DNA of 50,805 nt from Deltaproteobacteria bacterium HGW-Deltaproteobacteria-14 (GTDB taxonomy: Bacteria > Myxococcota_A > UBA9042 > PHBI01): the NCBI GenBank assembly GCA_002841945.1, contig PHBI01000061.1, forward strand, positions 1 through 50,805, read 5' to 3'. The notes beneath the pieces are model-generated. The model worked only from the letters and a program-made list of their open reading frames with translations, was not told the origin of the DNA and ran no database searches. The position numbers and the translations under genes are program-made. This document shows positions 7,876 through 18,868 of this stretch, one piece after another (the stretch's first letter is position 1; every line of letters starts with the position of its first letter).

Positions 7876-10233
7876 ATGGCTGACGAGACCACCGCGAACC
7901 CGTGGGACACCGGCGACGGCTCGATGCCGGAGTACGACCGCTTCAACGTCGTCAACAAGAGCCCGCGCCGCGTCGACGCGCTGAAGCTCGCGCTCGGCAA
8001 GGGGACCTTCACCGACGACGAGGTCCCCGCCGGGATGCTCCACGTGAAGATGCTGTGGAGCCCTCACGCGCATGCGAGGATCGTGTCCATCGACACGTCA
8101 GAAGCTGAAAAGATGCCGGGCGTTCAGTGTATATTGCACTGCAACAACGTAAGCCGCGTCCCGCACACCACCGCGGGGCAGGGGTTCCCCGAGCCGTCGC
8201 CGTGGGACGCCCTGTGCTTTGACGACAAGGTGCGCTTCGTGGGCGACCGCGTGTGCGCGGTGGCGGCCGAGACCGAGGCCGACGCGCTGCGGGCGATCGC
8301 CACGATCAAGGTCGAGTACGAGGTGCTGCCCGCCATCCTGACGGTCGAGGACGCCGTCGCCCCGGGCGCGGTGCAGATCCACGAGCACCCAGAGCCGACC
8401 GGCATCTCGAAGCCCGAGCAGAACCTGGCCTGTACCCTCGACGCCAGCGTCGGGGACGTCGAGGCGGGCTTCGCCGCGTCGGACCTGGTCATCGAGCGCA
8501 CGTACCGCATCGGATACGCGCAGCAGTCTCCAATCGAGCCGCACATCGCCATCACCTGGCTCGACGAGGACGACCGCCTGACCGTCCGGGTCGCCACCCA
8601 GGTGCCGTTCCACTCGCGGCGCATCCTCGCCCAGGTGCTCGAGATCCCGGTCGCGCGTATCCGGGTGATCAAGCCGCGCATCGGCGGCGGCTTCGGGGTC
8701 AAGCAGGAGGTGCTGGTCGAGGACGTGCCGGCGCTGGTGACGCTGCGGACCGGGCGGCCGGCGCGGTGGTGCCTGACCCGCGAGGAGGAGCTCGTCAGCG
8801 CGCGCACGCGCCACCCGTCGAAGCTGACAATGAAGGCCGGGGTGATGAAGGACGGGACGCTCCAGGCGCTGTCGATGGAGGTCCTCGGGAACTCGGGGGC
8901 CTACGGGGCGCACGCGCTGACGGTCGTGTCCTGCACCGGCGGCAAGGCGCTGCCGCTCTACAAGGCGCCGAACTACCGCTTCGACGCGCGGGTGGCCTAC
9001 ACGAACCTGCCGGTCGGCGGGGCGTTCCGCGGCTATGGGGCCCCGCAGGGGTTCTACGGGGTCGAGATCCTGATGGACGAGATCGCGCACGAGCTGGGGA
9101 TCGACCCCATCGCGCTGCGCGAGAAGAACATGATCGGCTCGGGCGACGACAACCCGCTCGCGGTCGCGCTCGGCGAGGGCGGTGAGGGGTTCCCGCAGCG
9201 CATCCGCAGCTGCGGCCTGCCCGAGTGCATCACCATCGGGCGCGAGGCGATCGGCTGGGAGCGGCGCGGGAGCTTCGACAAGACCGGGACGAAGCGGCGC
9301 GGCATCGGGATGGTGGCGCTGATGCAGGGCTCGGGCATCCCCGGGGTCGACATGGCGTCGGCGTTCCTGAAGCTCAACGACGACGGGTCGTTGAACCTGC
9401 TGGTCGGCGCGACCGACATCGGCACCGGCTCCGACACCATCCTGAGCCAGATCGCCGCCGAGGAGCTCGGCGTGCAGCTCGAGGACATCATCATCTACTC
9501 GGCCGACACCGACCTGACGCCGTTCGACACCGGCGCCTACGCCTCGAGCACGACGTACATCTCGGGCCAGTCGGTGAAGAAGGCAGCGGCCGGAGTGAAG
9601 CGGCAGATCATCGCCGCCGCGGCCGAGATCTGGAAGTGCGAGGCGGACGAGCTGGTCGCCGCGGATAAGGCGGTGCGCCACCCCGACGGGCGGGCGCTGA
9701 GCTACGGCGACATCTGCCGCTCGACGCTCTACCACCACAACCAGCACCAGATCATGGATCACGCCTCGCACATGAGCTACGAGTGCCCGCCGCCGTTCGC
9801 GGCGCACTTCTGCGAGGTCGAGGTCGACGTCGAGACCGGCGAGATCAAGGTCCTCGACTACGTCGCGGCGGTGGACTGCGGGGTCGCGATCCACCCGACG
9901 GCGGCCGAGGGGCAGACCGAGGGCGGCGTGCAGATGGGGCTCGGCTACGCGCTGACCGAGCGCTACTGCTTCGATGAGAAGGGCGCGATGCAGAACGCGA
10001 GCTTCGCGGACTACAAGATATTCTCGGCGCTCGATATGCCGGATATGAAGGCGGTGCTGGTGCCGACCTATGAGCCGACCGGGCCGTTTGGCGCCAAGAG
10101 CGTCTCGGAGATCCCCATCAACGGGCCGGCGCCGCTGTTGTCGAACGCCATCTTCGACGCCATCGGCGTGCGCTTCCGCGAGGCGCCGATCACCCCCGAG
10201 ATGATCTGGCGCGCGCTGCGAGAGAGAGGCTGA
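7876..10233 (+). CDS. Molybdenum hydroxylase large (molybdopterin) subunit
   Basis: 785 residues, ATG preceded by GGAGGA. It belongs to the xanthine dehydrogenase/aldehyde oxidase large-subunit family: a small N-terminal domain ending near residue 150, GGGFGVKQE (~272) in the cofactor region, GGAFRGYGAPQ (Arg385) like xanthine dehydrogenases rather than the AYRCSFR loop of aerobic CO dehydrogenase, a GTGSDTILSQIA segment, and a C-terminal GAKSVSEIP whose Glu (~745) aligns with the catalytic base. The likely reaction is hydroxylation of a purine or another N-heterocycle; the substrate is not fixed by the motifs I can see. The downstream deaminase and upstream YqeB-like factor favour a purine role. 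A patch of unusual codons (ATA, TTG, TGT, GTA) lies at 8116-8153. Confidence 0.9.
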   Translation: MADETTANPWDTGDGSMPEYDRFNVVNKSPRRVDALKLALGKGTFTDDEVPAGMLHVKMLWSPHAHARIVSIDTSEAEKMPGVQCILHCNNVSRVPHTTAGQGFPEPSPWDALCFDDKVRFVGDRVCAVAAETEADALRAIATIKVEYEVLPAILTVEDAVAPGAVQIHEHPEPTGISKPEQNLACTLDASVGDVEAGFAASDLVIERTYRIGYAQQSPIEPHIAITWLDEDDRLTVRVATQVPFHSRRILAQVLEIPVARIRVIKPRIGGGFGVKQEVLVEDVPALVTLRTGRPARWCLTREEELVSARTRHPSKLTMKAGVMKDGTLQALSMEVLGNSGAYGAHALTVVSCTGGKALPLYKAPNYRFDARVAYTNLPVGGAFRGYGAPQGFYGVEILMDEIAHELGIDPIALREKNMIGSGDDNPLAVALGEGGEGFPQRIRSCGLPECITIGREAIGWERRGSFDKTGTKRRGIGMVALMQGSGIPGVDMASAFLKLNDDGSLNLLVGATDIGTGSDTILSQIAAEELGVQLEDIIIYSADTDLTPFDTGAYASSTTYISGQSVKKAAAGVKRQIIAAAAEIWKCEADELVAADKAVRHPDGRALSYGDICRSTLYHHNQHQIMDHASHMSYECPPPFAAHFCEVEVDVETGEIKVLDYVAAVDCGVAIHPTAAEGQTEGGVQMGLGYALTERYCFDEKGAMQNASFADYKIFSALDMPDMKAVLVPTYEPTGPFGAKSVSEIPINGPAPLLSNAIFDAIGVRFREAPITPEMIWRALRERG

Positions 10234-10234
10234 C

Positions 10235-11707
10235 ATGCCGCGATTCATCCGAGCCCGGTTCCTGCTGCCGATGAGCGACGCTTTGGGGCGCGACCAGCGC
10301 ATCGAGGACGGCTACGCGGTGTGGGACGGGGACACGCTGATCGAGGTCGGCGCGTACTCGGCGGAGGTCGGTGAGCGGCTCGTGCGCGTGCTCGGCCCGG
10401 CGCTCGAGGTGGTCGGGCCGGCGACGGTGCAGCGCGGCGTGAGCGACGTCAGCGCGCTGGTGCGCCACGAGGGCGTGTTGATGCCCGGCTTCGTGAAGGC
10501 CCACGGGCACGACCACGAGCCGCCGATCATCGGGCTCGTCAAGGACGTCGCGCTGACCGGCTGGCTCGACGGGGTCGTCAACCCCTTCACCGGCTTCATG
10601 AAAGAGGAGCAGGGCCGCCTCTGCGATCTGCTCGGGCGGACGCCGCAGAGCGTGGCGTACCTGAAGGCGCGGGTCGACGACCTGTACTACGGCATCACCA
10701 CCTCGATGGTGCACCACTGCAACCACTCGAAGTACTTCGCCGACGACCTGGTGGCGGCCGCCGAGCAGGCGGGGACGCGCATGATCGTCGCGGTCGGCGG
10801 ACAGGATCGGCACTACGCCTCCGACCTGCTCGACACCGTCGACGGCGCGCTCGCGCGCCTCGACGACTACCGCGAGCGGCACGGGCACAAGGCGCGGGTG
10901 ACCATCATCCCCGGCCCCGACCAGCTGTTCTCGAACGGCCCCGAGATGATGACGGCGCTGAAGGCCTGGGCGCGTGAGCACGGGACCTTGCTGCATTTCC
11001 ACAGCTCGGAGGAGAAGGCGACGACGGCGTGGTTCCGCGAGACGTACGGCGTGACGCCCATCGCGTACGCCCACGGGCTCGGGATCCTGGATTCGCGCAC
11101 GGTCATCGCCCACCAGGTTCACTCGACCGACGAGGACCTCGACATCCTCGCGAAGACCGGCGCGAAGATCGTCCACAACCCGCTGGCGAACACGATCCTC
11201 GGCTCGGGGATGCCGCCGGTGGTGGAGATGCTCGAGCGCGGCATCCCGGTCGCCATCTCGACCGACGGCTCGGGGAGCGCGGACAACCAGAACATCCTGG
11301 CGGCGGCGCGCCTGGCGTCGCAGTACCAGAAGGCGCGCTACTCGCGGGCGGACTACCTGCCGGCGCAGCGGGTGCTCGAGATGATCACGGTCGAGGCGGC
11401 GCGCATCCTCGACGTCGCGGCCGGGTCGCTCGAGCCCGGGCGGCCCGCGGATCTGGTAGTCGTCGCGACGGACACGCCGAACATGACGCCGACGCGCGTC
11501 ACCAACGTCGTCGAGAACCTCGTCTGGGCGAGCGACGGCAGCGAGGTGCGGGTCGTCGTGGGCGGCGGCGAGGTGCTGCGCCAGGGCGCCACCTTCCACA
11601 CCCTCGACGTGGCGCGCATCCTCGCCGACGTGTCGACGCTGTCGGCGGAGTTCGACGCCTGGCGGGTCACGGCGCCGATCGTGCGCGGGACCGGCGCGAA
11701 CGCCTGA
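10235..11707 (+). CDS. Metal-dependent amidohydrolase/deaminase (SsnA/ATZ-TRZ type)
   Basis: 490 residues, ATG one base after the large-subunit stop. It is an amidohydrolase-superfamily hydrolase of the ATZ/TRZ-SsnA group: GFVKAHGHDHE (metal HxH), LLHFHSSEE (third His), AHQVHSTDED (fourth His), HNPLANT, and STDGSGSADNQN carrying the catalytic Asp. The C-terminus has TVEAARILDVA and GRPADLVVV, typical of the group. Members hydrolyse C-N bonds of purines and related rings, for example guanine or methylthioadenosine deamination. SsnA-type proteins are often encoded with YqeB and molybdenum hydroxylases, as here. It is the last gene of the operon and is longer than the usual ~440 residues, with a ~15-residue insert before the metal motif. 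The exact substrate is unknown. Confidence 0.85.
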   Translation: MPRFIRARFLLPMSDALGRDQRIEDGYAVWDGDTLIEVGAYSAEVGERLVRVLGPALEVVGPATVQRGVSDVSALVRHEGVLMPGFVKAHGHDHEPPIIGLVKDVALTGWLDGVVNPFTGFMKEEQGRLCDLLGRTPQSVAYLKARVDDLYYGITTSMVHHCNHSKYFADDLVAAAEQAGTRMIVAVGGQDRHYASDLLDTVDGALARLDDYRERHGHKARVTIIPGPDQLFSNGPEMMTALKAWAREHGTLLHFHSSEEKATTAWFRETYGVTPIAYAHGLGILDSRTVIAHQVHSTDEDLDILAKTGAKIVHNPLANTILGSGMPPVVEMLERGIPVAISTDGSGSADNQNILAAARLASQYQKARYSRADYLPAQRVLEMITVEAARILDVAAGSLEPGRPADLVVVATDTPNMTPTRVTNVVENLVWASDGSEVRVVVGGGEVLRQGATFHTLDVARILADVSTLSAEFDAWRVTAPIVRGTGANA

Positions 11708-11710
11708 TCC

Positions 11711-13696
11711 TCAGGGGCAGGCGTCGACGCCGTTGACGTCGACCTCGAGGACGATGAGCCCGGGGCGGTAGGACGGCGAGTGCCCCACCATGGTGTCGAC
11801 CGTGACGCGGACGCGGCGGGCGTTGGTCACCGGGAAGGTCGCCGTGCCCAGGACGCGGTCGGCGTCGACGGCCGTGGTCGCGAAGGTCACCGCGCGGGTC
11901 GCGACGACGGCGCCGCCGGCGTCGTAGAAGGTCAGGGTCGCGTCGGCGATGTTGGAGCTGTAGGTGTGCGGGGAGGTGGCGGACCAGTAGATGTTCGGGG
12001 TGCGCTGGAGCAGGTCGACGCGGCTGAGCGCGATCGTCTGGCCGAGGTTGACGTCGAGCCACTGCCCGACGGCGTTGACGGTGACCCGCGGGCTCCAGTA
12101 GTTGGCGACCGCGATGCCGCCGCCGCCGGCGACGCAGGTCGTCCCGGTCTGCCACTGCAGGCGGCAGTCGATGGCGTTGATCGGCGCGCCGTAGCAGCTC
12201 GAGCCGTACTCCTGGCCGAGGTGGGTCGACGCGGTCGCCGTCCAGCCGGCCTTGGTGAAGGCGGTGCAGGTGAGGCCGTCGCCGACGAAGCCGGCGTCGC
12301 AGGCGCAGGTGAAGCCGCCGGGGGTGTTGGTGCAGGTGGCGTCGGCGTGGCAGCCGTGGGTGCCGAGGGCGCACTCGTCGACGTCGGTGGCGCAGCCGAG
12401 GCCGCTGTAGCCGGTGCCGTCGCAGTCGCAGGCGCTGGCGACGCAGGCGCCGCCGTGCTCGCACTCGGGGGTGCAGAGGGAGCCGGCTTCGAGGTTGGGG
12501 CCGAAGCCGTAGGCGAAGCCGGTGGCGTCGTCGCCGGTGGCGGTGTAGGCGGCGCGGACCATGGCGGTGTCGCTGCCGAAGGTGAGGGGCTCGGCCATAC
12601 AGGCGCCGAGGTCGACCTCCCACTGGACGTAGGGGTAGACGGCGCCGGCGGCGACGGTGCCGTGGTCGAAGACGCTGCTCCCGAGGGCGTCGTCGGCGGT
12701 GGCGCGGGTCTTGAGCCAGCAGCCCGCGATGGCCGGGCGCTTCACGCCCAGCGCGACGTTCCAGTAGACCTTCCGGGCGTCGAGGCCGCCCGAGGTGAGG
12801 TCCTCGACGCCGCGGTAGACGCCCACCTGATAGAGGTAGGTGTCGGCGTTGACGTGGAGCTCGGTGACGACGCCGGCGCAGTCGTGCATCCCGGTGTCGC
12901 CGGCGGCGCACTGGTTACCGGCGGCGCCGGAGGGGTCGAGGAGGAGGTCGGCGTCGAAGGTGGCGGCCGAGGGGCTCGTGCAGTCGAGCGCGAGGGGATC
13001 GAGGAAGAGCTCGGTCTCGACGCCGTCGCCGGTGCCCGCGGCGCAGGCGAAGCCGAGGACGTAGGTGGTCGCGCGGGCGCCGGTGGCGTCGAAGAGGAGC
13101 GAGATGTCGGAGGCGCAGGCCGCGCCGTCGCTCGTCTCGGTGCAGCAGTCGAACTTCGCCGAGCAGAAGATGTCGTTGAAGTTCACGGCGATGTCGAAGA
13201 AGCCCTGCTCGGCGGGGCGCATCAGCGCGACGTCGAACTGCACCGCGACGTCGGTGTTGTCGGAGCAGTCGACGGTGCGCTCGAGGGGCGTGGCCAGGGC
13301 GGTCGGGTTCTCGAAGTCGACCGCGTCGCCCGAGGCGCCGCCGCTGGCGCCCGAGGCGAAGCTCCCGACGGCGTCGACCGGGGCCGCGTAGACGCCGACG
13401 ACCCAGACCCGGACGGTGTTCGGGTTGGCGCTGGCGTCGCAGGTCCCGACGTAGCTGGCCGAGCCGGCGCCGTCGCCGTAGCCCGAGGACGCGACGCGCC
13501 GCTGCCAGACGATCTCGGGGGTGGACGCGCCGTTGCGGACCTCGAGGTCCCACACGACGTCGCCGACGCCTTGGAGGTTCAGCGCGGCTACGTCGACCGC
13601 GAGGACCGGTCCGGCGCTCGTAGGCGGGGGCTCGGCGACGCAGCTCGCGAGGGCGAGGCCGACGAGCGCGGCGAGGCGCGTGATCGGGTGCTTCAA
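11711..13696 (-). CDS. EGF and discoidin-like surface lipoprotein
   Basis: 661 residues from a TTG start. A signal peptide with lipobox (LASC) leads into the ~350-residue module shared with the proteins at 1-1749 and 34610-36859 (SYVGTCDA, QGFFDIAVNF, FCSAKFDCC, VYRGVEDL, VYWNVALG). Two EGF-like modules follow near residues 420-480 (CEHGGACVASACDC, then DVDECALGTHGCHADATC, the latter calcium-binding type). The C-terminal ~180 residues (ASTHLGQEYGSSCYG, NYWSPRV, QWLDVNLGQTIALSRVDL) look like an F5/8 type C (discoidin) domain, usually a carbohydrate or phospholipid binder. The whole is likely an outer-membrane-anchored binding protein. Its stop lies 3 bases from the stop of the converging deaminase gene, so transcription of the two collides. 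Confidence 0.8.
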   Translation of the reverse strand: MKHPITRLAALVGLALASCVAEPPPTSAGPVLAVDVAALNLQGVGDVVWDLEVRNGASTPEIVWQRRVASSGYGDGAGSASYVGTCDASANPNTVRVWVVGVYAAPVDAVGSFASGASGGASGDAVDFENPTALATPLERTVDCSDNTDVAVQFDVALMRPAEQGFFDIAVNFNDIFCSAKFDCCTETSDGAACASDISLLFDATGARATTYVLGFACAAGTGDGVETELFLDPLALDCTSPSAATFDADLLLDPSGAAGNQCAAGDTGMHDCAGVVTELHVNADTYLYQVGVYRGVEDLTSGGLDARKVYWNVALGVKRPAIAGCWLKTRATADDALGSSVFDHGTVAAGAVYPYVQWEVDLGACMAEPLTFGSDTAMVRAAYTATGDDATGFAYGFGPNLEAGSLCTPECEHGGACVASACDCDGTGYSGLGCATDVDECALGTHGCHADATCTNTPGGFTCACDAGFVGDGLTCTAFTKAGWTATASTHLGQEYGSSCYGAPINAIDCRLQWQTGTTCVAGGGGIAVANYWSPRVTVNAVGQWLDVNLGQTIALSRVDLLQRTPNIYWSATSPHTYSSNIADATLTFYDAGGAVVATRAVTFATTAVDADRVLGTATFPVTNARRVRVTVDTMVGHSPSYRPGLIVLEVDVNGVDACP

Positions 13697-14025
13697 GGCG
13701 ATTCCCCGCAGAGAGGTCGTCCACGACGACGAGCGTGCGCGGAGGGTGGGTGCCGCGGTGGGGACGCGCGCCGGTTCGGCGCCGCACCCGTGACACTAGC
13801 GTCCTTCTTGCTGCGATGCACACGTGAATTGCGACGCGTGCAACTCGCCAATGATGAGCGAGCCTCAGTGACCTGTGTCCAGGCGCGGGTGAGAGTCATA
13901 GTGCAGCGCGACAAACGCGACTCGTTCGGGCCGCTCGGCCGAAGCTCGCCGTGGTCGCGAAGACCGATTCCGTTCGCCGTCCCGCCGCGCTAGGCTGGCG
14001 CCGAACTCGAGACCGAGGGGGCGCC
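13697..14025. other. Intergenic region between divergent lipoprotein genes
   Basis: 329 bases without a gene. It contains the starts of two divergent lipoprotein genes, so promoters in both directions are expected. An imperfect palindrome, TTGCGACGCGTGCAA, lies at 13829-13843, and a TAGGCT box at 13991-13996 could be the -10 element for the rightward gene. I see no RNA gene. Confidence 0.4.
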
Positions 14026-15903
<1,878 letters not shown>

Positions 15904-15976
15904 GGCGCGCGCTCGCGCGGCGCACCGCTTCCGTAGTTGGCCCTCCGGCGGCCGGCACGGGGCGATGGGTGCCTGG

Positions 15977-17380
15977 TCAGTCCTCGGCGGCCGGGACCGG
16001 GACGTCGAGGGCGCGGGACAGCTCGGTGACGGCCTCGCCCATGTAGACGGCGAGGCGCTGGAGGTGGGGCAGGGTGTCGCGGCAGCCGATGAAGCCGAAG
16101 TTGAGCGTGCCGGCGTAGCTCTGGCAGGTGATGTTGAGCGCCTGACCGTGGATCGGGATCGACATCGGGTAGACCGCCTCGAGGCGGGCGCCGCGGAAGT
16201 AGAGGGGCTCCTCGGGGCCGGGGACGTTGGAGATGACGACGTTGAACTGCGGGCGCAGCCGGCCGCTGGTGCCGCTGAGCTGTTGAAGCCCGGACGGCAG
16301 CAGCATGAGCGCGCTCAGCTGCACGATGGCGTGGCGCGTCATCCCCTCGAGCTGTTGCTTGGCGGCCCGGGTCGAGGTCATGACGGCGTCGAGGCGCTCG
16401 ACGGGCAGCTCGACGTCCGTCGCCAAGGACGCCAGCATGGAGCCGACCGCGTTGCCGCCGCCGGCGTCGTCTTTCGGGCGGACGTTGACCGGGATCATCG
16501 CGATGAGCGGCCGCGAGGGCAGGGCGTTGAGCTCGCTGAGGAAGCGGCGCAGGGTCGCGCCGGTCAGCGCCAGGACGACGTCGTTGAGGGTGCCGCCGCC
16601 GGCCTTGGCCATCGCCTTGAAGTGGTCGAGCCGGTACTGCTGGGTGGCGAAGCGGCGGTTGCGGCCGATACGGCCGTTGAGCACGCACATCGGGGCCTGG
16701 AGCGGCCCGATGATGTCGTGGAAGGGATCCCGCAGGCTCCGGACGAGGTCGCGGACCACCGTGGCGACGTCCCGAGCGGCGTTGAGCTGCTCCTTCACGG
16801 CGCCGAAGAAGCCGTCGGGCGGGGCCGGGCGCTGGGCGCGGCGTGAACGCGGGTCCGGCGGCAGTGTGAAGAAGAGCGGCTGCATGCGCTCGTCGGGATC
16901 GGTCGACAGGCTCCGGGCGAGCAGGCGCATGGCGGTGAAGCCGTCGATGAGCGAGTGGTGCATCTTGGTGTAGATGGCGAAGCGCCCCCCCTCGAGCCCC
17001 TCGATGAGGTGCGTCTCCCACGGCGGGTGGTGGAAGTCGACGTCGCTGCTGTGCAGGCGCGAGACCAGGACGCCGAGCTCGCGCTCGTCCCCCGGGGAGG
17101 GCAGCGCCGAGCGCCGCACGAGGTACTCGATGTCGGGGGCGTCCTCCTCGATCCAGTGGTGAACCGGACTCCTGAGCATGTCCGGGTTCTTCAGCCGGAG
17201 GTTCCACGGCGGATAGAGCTTCACCCCGCTGCGGAGCTCGTCGACGACGTCGCGCAGGAAGTCCGGCGGCGCGTCGGGCGGCGGCGAGAACGGCAGCAGC
17301 CCGCCGACGTGCATCATCGTCTCGCGTGACTCGCTGTAGAGAAACAGCATGTCGTTGGGCGTCAGGCGGCGCGCGCTCAT
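15977..17380 (-). CDS. Wax ester synthase/DGAT-family acyltransferase
   Basis: 467 residues from the ATG at 17380, chosen because GGAG lies 6 bases upstream and the family starts with the segment RLTPNDMLFLYSES; the frame extends 20 codons further up. The active-site motif HHSLIDG (HHxxxDG) is intact, and GGGTLNDVVLAL carries the conserved ND of the second half of the fold. The reaction is transfer of an acyl group from acyl-CoA to a fatty alcohol or diacylglycerol, giving wax ester or triacylglycerol, probably at the inner membrane surface. Length agrees with the family (450-480). Neighbouring genes are unrelated lipoproteins, so no pathway partner is seen; the reductase FabG at 32268 is 15 kb away. 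Confidence 0.9.
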   Translation of the reverse strand: MSARRLTPNDMLFLYSESRETMMHVGGLLPFSPPPDAPPDFLRDVVDELRSGVKLYPPWNLRLKNPDMLRSPVHHWIEEDAPDIEYLVRRSALPSPGDERELGVLVSRLHSSDVDFHHPPWETHLIEGLEGGRFAIYTKMHHSLIDGFTAMRLLARSLSTDPDERMQPLFFTLPPDPRSRRAQRPAPPDGFFGAVKEQLNAARDVATVVRDLVRSLRDPFHDIIGPLQAPMCVLNGRIGRNRRFATQQYRLDHFKAMAKAGGGTLNDVVLALTGATLRRFLSELNALPSRPLIAMIPVNVRPKDDAGGGNAVGSMLASLATDVELPVERLDAVMTSTRAAKQQLEGMTRHAIVQLSALMLLPSGLQQLSGTSGRLRPQFNVVISNVPGPEEPLYFRGARLEAVYPMSIPIHGQALNITCQSYAGTLNFGFIGCRDTLPHLQRLAVYMGEAVTELSRALDVPVPAAED

Positions 17381-17484
17381 GATGAACTCCGGTTGGGGAG
17401 CGCCGAGACTACCAGCAGACCCGGGACGTCGCCACGCCACCGCCGAGCCGACGCCACAAACATGCGGCAGCGCAACAAACCGGG

Positions 17485-17513
17485 TTGACAGCGGGGGGGG
17501 CGAGCACTAAAAG
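17485..17513 (+). promoter_or_regulatory. Sigma-70-type promoter
   Basis: TTGACA at 17485-17490 (perfect -35), a 17-base spacer, then TAAAAG at 17508-17513 (4 of 6 to TATAAT). It points to the lipoprotein gene starting at 17670, giving a leader of about 150 bases. Confidence 0.6.
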
Positions 17514-17669
17514 CTCGCCGCTCTCGCGGGAGGTCCGCGGCGACCCGGTTCCGCTCCCGTGCGGTCCCCGGTGCCCCTCTCGTGAGCGATGTTGGAATCC
17601 GCGGCTTCGACTTCATCGTCACGCCCGAGTTCTCAACGCTCCGCGCGTGGCGTCCAAGGAGACGTAGTC

Positions 17670-18296
17670 ATGCGCAACGCATGGATCATTGTGGTGATGT
17701 TGGCCGGCGCCGTGGGCGTTGGCGCTGGGTGTGACGTGGCGATCGAGGCCGGCGCGCCGGTCGACGGCACGGTCGAGGCGACGGCGCTGCTGCGCTTCGT
17801 CGACTACCGCGGCACGACCGCGCGGGTGCTCGAGGTCGAGGGCGGCGTGGCGCGCACGAGCGCGAACCGCATCGTCAGCTACCGCAGCGGCGCTGACGGC
17901 GTGCCGGGGACCAAGGACGACGAGGCCTTCGGCTCGGTCGTCGAGCTGGCGACGGTCAGCGGGCTGTCGGGCACGAGCCTCATGCGGCTCGGGCAGTGGG
18001 CGGTGACCCGCGGCTGGGACGACGGCGACGACGCCTGGGTCGGCGTGTACGACGGCGTGGGTTTCAGCCTCGGCGACGCCGAGGTGACCCTCGACGTCGC
18101 GAACACGGCCCCCGAGTCCGTCCTCGACATCGAGGCCGGGCTGCGCTCGGACGCGGTCGCGAGCATCCTGGCGGCGCGACCGATCGTGAGCATCGAGCAG
18201 CTCGCGAGCCTGCCGCGCGTCGGCGAGGTGAACCTCGCGCAGCTCCGCGGCTACGCAGTCGCCCGCGCCGAGACCGCCCAGATTCTGGCCGAGTAG
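17670..18296 (+). CDS. Small lipoprotein with helix-hairpin-helix segment
   Basis: 208 residues from the ATG at 17670, with AGGAG 9 bases upstream. The N-terminus is a hydrophobic signal ending at VGAGC, compatible with a lipobox. Residues ~35-150 include YRSGADGVPGTKDDE, a Gly/Asp-rich patch. The C-terminal ~60 residues (IEAGLRSDAVASILAAR, SIEQLASLPRVGEVNLAQL) resemble a ComEA-like helix-hairpin-helix. Cell-surface HhH proteins occur in myxobacteria, and DNA binding is only a possibility. The gene converges on the BMC shell genes: its stop is 9 bases from the stop of the pentamer gene at 18306. I cannot tell whether it is linked to the compartment. Confidence 0.7.
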   Translation: MRNAWIIVVMLAGAVGVGAGCDVAIEAGAPVDGTVEATALLRFVDYRGTTARVLEVEGGVARTSANRIVSYRSGADGVPGTKDDEAFGSVVELATVSGLSGTSLMRLGQWAVTRGWDDGDDAWVGVYDGVGFSLGDAEVTLDVANTAPESVLDIEAGLRSDAVASILAARPIVSIEQLASLPRVGEVNLAQLRGYAVARAETAQILAE

Positions 18297-18305
18297 CGCC
18301 GGAGG

Positions 18306-18581
18306 TCAGCCGACGAAGGCGGCGTCGACGATGCCGACGATGACCGAGCGGACAGGGCCGTTGGGGATGGCGTCGAGGATGAGGCGCGAGGAGTTGCCCT
18401 CGTCCTGCACGAGGACCAGCTCGCCCACGCCGGCGCCGACGACGTCGACGGCCAGCACGTAGTTGTCGCCGTCGAGCGAGCCATCGGGCTCGACGAAGCG
18501 CACGAGGAGCTGCTTACGGCCCTCGTAGAAGGGGTGCTGGATCGTGGTGACGACGGTGCCCTCGACGCGTCCGAGCTTCAT
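18306..18581 (-). CDS. BMC-P pentameric shell protein (EutN/CcmL family)
   Basis: 91 residues: MKLGRVEGTVVTT at the start, LLVRFVEPDG, then VLAVDVVGAGVGELVLVQD and IVGIVDA near the end, the full EutN/CcmL signature. Five copies form the vertices of a BMC shell. It is the last gene of the minus-strand BMC operon. Its ATG overlaps the upstream pentamer gene stop (ATGA at 18578-18581), so the two pentamer paralogues are probably made in a fixed ratio. Confidence 0.92.
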   Translation of the reverse strand: MKLGRVEGTVVTTIQHPFYEGRKQLLVRFVEPDGSLDGDNYVLAVDVVGAGVGELVLVQDEGNSSRLILDAIPNGPVRSVIVGIVDAAFVG

Positions 18582-18868
18582 ACGTCGTCCTCCTCGAGGT
18601 CGATCAGGGCGTGCTGGCTGACGATGCCCACGATCGCGTGGTCCACCGGGATGAAGCGCGGGTGGTGGAGCAGCGCCGCCTCGCGCGACGCCTCGTAGGT
18701 CACGACGTCCCCGGGGCCCGCCTGGGCCGACGCGTCGGTCGCCACGAACGGCTCGCCGTCGGGCTTCAGGCTGCTCGTCAGCGGGCGCACGATGAGGAGC
18801 TTCAGCCCCTCCATCCCGTCGACCTTCGCGGACGCGACCAGCGTCCCCATGACCTCTCCCAGCTTCAT
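18578..18868 (-). CDS. BMC-P pentameric shell protein (EutN/CcmL family), second paralogue
   Basis: 96 residues from the ATG at 18868, which begins MKLGEVMGTLVAS like the neighbouring pentamer; an open frame upstream to 18952 is not needed. It has the pentamer core (LLIVRPLTSSLKPDG, AGPGDVVTYE in place of the more common AGVGE, VDHAIVGIVSQ) and an acidic C-terminus (LEEDD). It is more divergent than the other two pentamers, with a longer loop after VRP. ATGA overlaps join it to the BMC-T gene upstream and to the BMC-P gene downstream, so the three shell genes are translationally coupled. Confidence 0.9.
   Translation of the reverse strand: MKLGEVMGTLVASAKVDGMEGLKLLIVRPLTSSLKPDGEPFVATDASAQAGPGDVVTYEASREAALLHHPRFIPVDHAIVGIVSQHALIDLEEDDV

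Noticed and set aside
8098..10302. Minus-strand frame opposite the molybdopterin subunit gene
   Set aside because: The plus strand carries the full family motifs, and the minus product is Arg/Gly/Leu-rich shadow.
13829..13843. TTGCGACGCGTGCAA as an attachment site
   Set aside because: No integrase gene, no second copy, and it lies in a normal divergent promoter region.
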